Assembly: GCA_947647645.1 (NCBI GenBank) | Contig: CANSLE010000011.1 | Coordinates: 1 to 20,888, forward strand | Length of the DNA: 20,888 nucleotides | Reading direction: 5' to 3' | Origin: an uncultured Microbacterium sp. | GTDB lineage: Bacteria > Actinomycetota > Actinomycetes > Actinomycetales > Microbacteriaceae | Part shown: positions 20,479 to 20,888 of the stretch, in pieces | Layout: each line of letters opens with the position of its first letter | Numbering within the stretch: the stretch's first letter is position 1 | The notes under the pieces: generated by a model | Databases searched by the model: none | Told to the model about the DNA's origin: nothing | Seen by the model: the letters and a program-made list of their open reading frames with translations, nothing else | Translations under genes and position numbers: made by a program

Positions 20479-20499
20479 GTCAGCGACGCATTCGACGCC

Positions 20500-20522
20500 G
20501 CAGGATCGGGGTCGCGAATCGC
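20500..20522. repeat. imperfect direct repeat, copy 1
   Basis: Matches copy 2 at 20573-20595 at 20 of 23 positions, sharing GCAGGATCGG and GTCGCG. The two are 73 bp apart. Origin unknown. Confidence 0.5.
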
Positions 20523-20572
20523 CGCCCACCGGCTGCCCGATCGACACATCCCGACCCCAAACGGACGACCGG

Positions 20573-20595
20573 GCAGGATCGGCGTCGCGGATGGC
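20573..20595. repeat. imperfect direct repeat, copy 2
   Basis: Second copy of the 20500-20522 repeat, same orientation, 3 differences in 23. Confidence 0.5.
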
Positions 20596-20771
20596 GTCTG
20601 GACGACAACGGATGCCGCGCGTCGCGACCTCGGTCCCGTCCGATCGCCGAGGCCGCCACGCCGGTGGCGAGCGCGCGGCACGGGATGCACCCACGCCCGA
20701 TTGTCTTCATACGACAACGAATCCTCCGGTGTTCCGTCGATGTCGGCCAGGTGACCCGCGCGGCGAGACCC

Positions 20772-20777
20772 TAGGCT
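20772..20777 (+). promoter_or_regulatory. -10 box of the last gene
   Basis: TAGGCT, 35 nt before ATG 20813. A GTG at 20783 is in frame and only 5 nt after the box, so a leaderless form with a 10-residue extension is also possible. Confidence 0.4.
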
Positions 20778-20812
20778 GAGCCGTGACCCGTCCGCCTCTC
20801 GAAGGAGACCGC

Positions 20813-20888
20813 ATGTCCCTCGCCGTCGCCGGCCGCCGCCCTGTGCTCGCCGATCTCATCGCCCGCCCGTCCGATCGGGCACGCGCCG
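20813..20888 (+). CDS. probable biotin transporter BioY, N-terminus only
   Basis: Only 25 codons are in the window: MSLAVAGRRPVLADLIARPS and then DRARA. The VLADLIARP-S-x-RA lead resembles the N-terminus of actinobacterial BioY, the substrate-binding membrane subunit of the biotin ECF transporter, just before its first membrane segment. That is recall from a very short piece and is tentative. ATG 20813 is supported by GAAGGAG 5-6 nt upstream. An in-frame GTG at 20783 near the -10 box could give a longer form. No bioM/bioN can be seen. Confidence 0.45.
   Translation, partial: MSLAVAGRRPVLADLIARPSDRARA

Larger units (their letters stand above)
20479..20812. other. 334-bp intergenic region without a supported gene
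   Basis: Divergent gap between the GNAT gene and a probable bioY. The open frames on the minus strand here are short, Arg/Pro-rich and have no ribosome site, so I call none. It holds a 23-bp direct repeat (20500-20522 and 20573-20595), a small inverted repeat TTGTC-N7-GACAA (20701-20717), and the promoter of the next gene. Confidence 0.6.

Noticed and set aside
20463..20717. Small minus-strand ORF in the gap before the last gene
   Set aside because: Overlaps the GNAT start, is Arg/Pro-rich, and no ribosome site is seen.
20701..20717. TTGTC-N7-GACAA as a biotin repressor site before bioY
   Set aside because: Arms are only 5 bp and it does not match the actinobacterial BioQ site as I remember it; likely chance.
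1..20888. CRISPR arrays, tRNA/rRNA genes, insertion sequences, prophage, toxin-antitoxin or defence genes
   Set aside because: None seen on either strand: no spaced direct-repeat array, no transposase or integrase motifs, and no composition break. The window looks like core chromosome.

Overview
The window is a GC-rich, gene-dense stretch of an actinobacterial chromosome. Codon use, an Lrp-bkd branched-chain keto-acid dehydrogenase locus, a Corynebacterium-type glgA/glgC pair, a DUF3099-SURF1 operon and frequent TAnnnT-N6-ATG starts all point to Actinobacteria. I infer Microbacteriaceae (Microbacterium-like) from general resemblance; no search was possible. No RNA genes, CRISPR array, insertion sequence, prophage gene or toxin/defence locus is visible. 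24 protein-coding genes are supported, two of them cut by the window edges.

Layout. (1) 1-6297 is a branched-chain amino acid and short acyl-CoA catabolic locus: a CitE/HpcH-type lyase (partial) and an acyl-CoA dehydrogenase on the minus strand, a divergent TetR regulator with a 20-bp palindrome at its start, then bkdC, bkdB and bkdA (minus, joined by ATGA overlaps) and a divergent Lrp/AsnC regulator. A three-turn inverted repeat covers the bkd promoter -35. (2) 6239-9616: an EamA/DMT exporter, a CGNR zinc-finger regulator divergent from it with a CTAGTG-A-CACTAG operator, an alpha/beta hydrolase and a DnaQ-like 3'-5' exonuclease that ends at a strong terminator. (3) 9684-13381: zinc-free ribosomal protein L31 (rpmE2) with a structured leader, a lone ABC ATPase, and the divergent glycogen genes glgA and glgC. 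(4) 13402-15533: serB, a second alpha/beta hydrolase and fabG. (5) 15645-17675: DUF4190 protein, then a tightly coupled DUF3099, small Cys protein and SURF1 unit. (6) 17711-19309: ABC-F translation factor. (7) 19407-20888: a weakly GNAT-like hypothetical, a GNAT acetyltransferase, a 334-bp non-coding gap with a direct repeat, and the first codons of a probable biotin transporter BioY.

How the genes work together. BkdABC makes branched acyl-CoAs, which the acyl-CoA dehydrogenase and lyase would process further; two regulators (Lrp by amino acids, TetR probably by an acyl-CoA) flank the locus. glgC and glgA supply and use ADP-glucose. DUF3099, the small Cys protein and SURF1 look like a cytochrome oxidase or membrane assembly unit. 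The most notable sequence-level signal is regulatory: at least nine genes carry TAnnnT 5-8 nt before the start codon, which predicts leaderless or near-leaderless mRNAs, and several others have structured leaders or operators. I found no convincing novel multi-gene system. The best leads are the operators, the alternative hairpins before DUF3099 and the uncharacterised small Cys protein.
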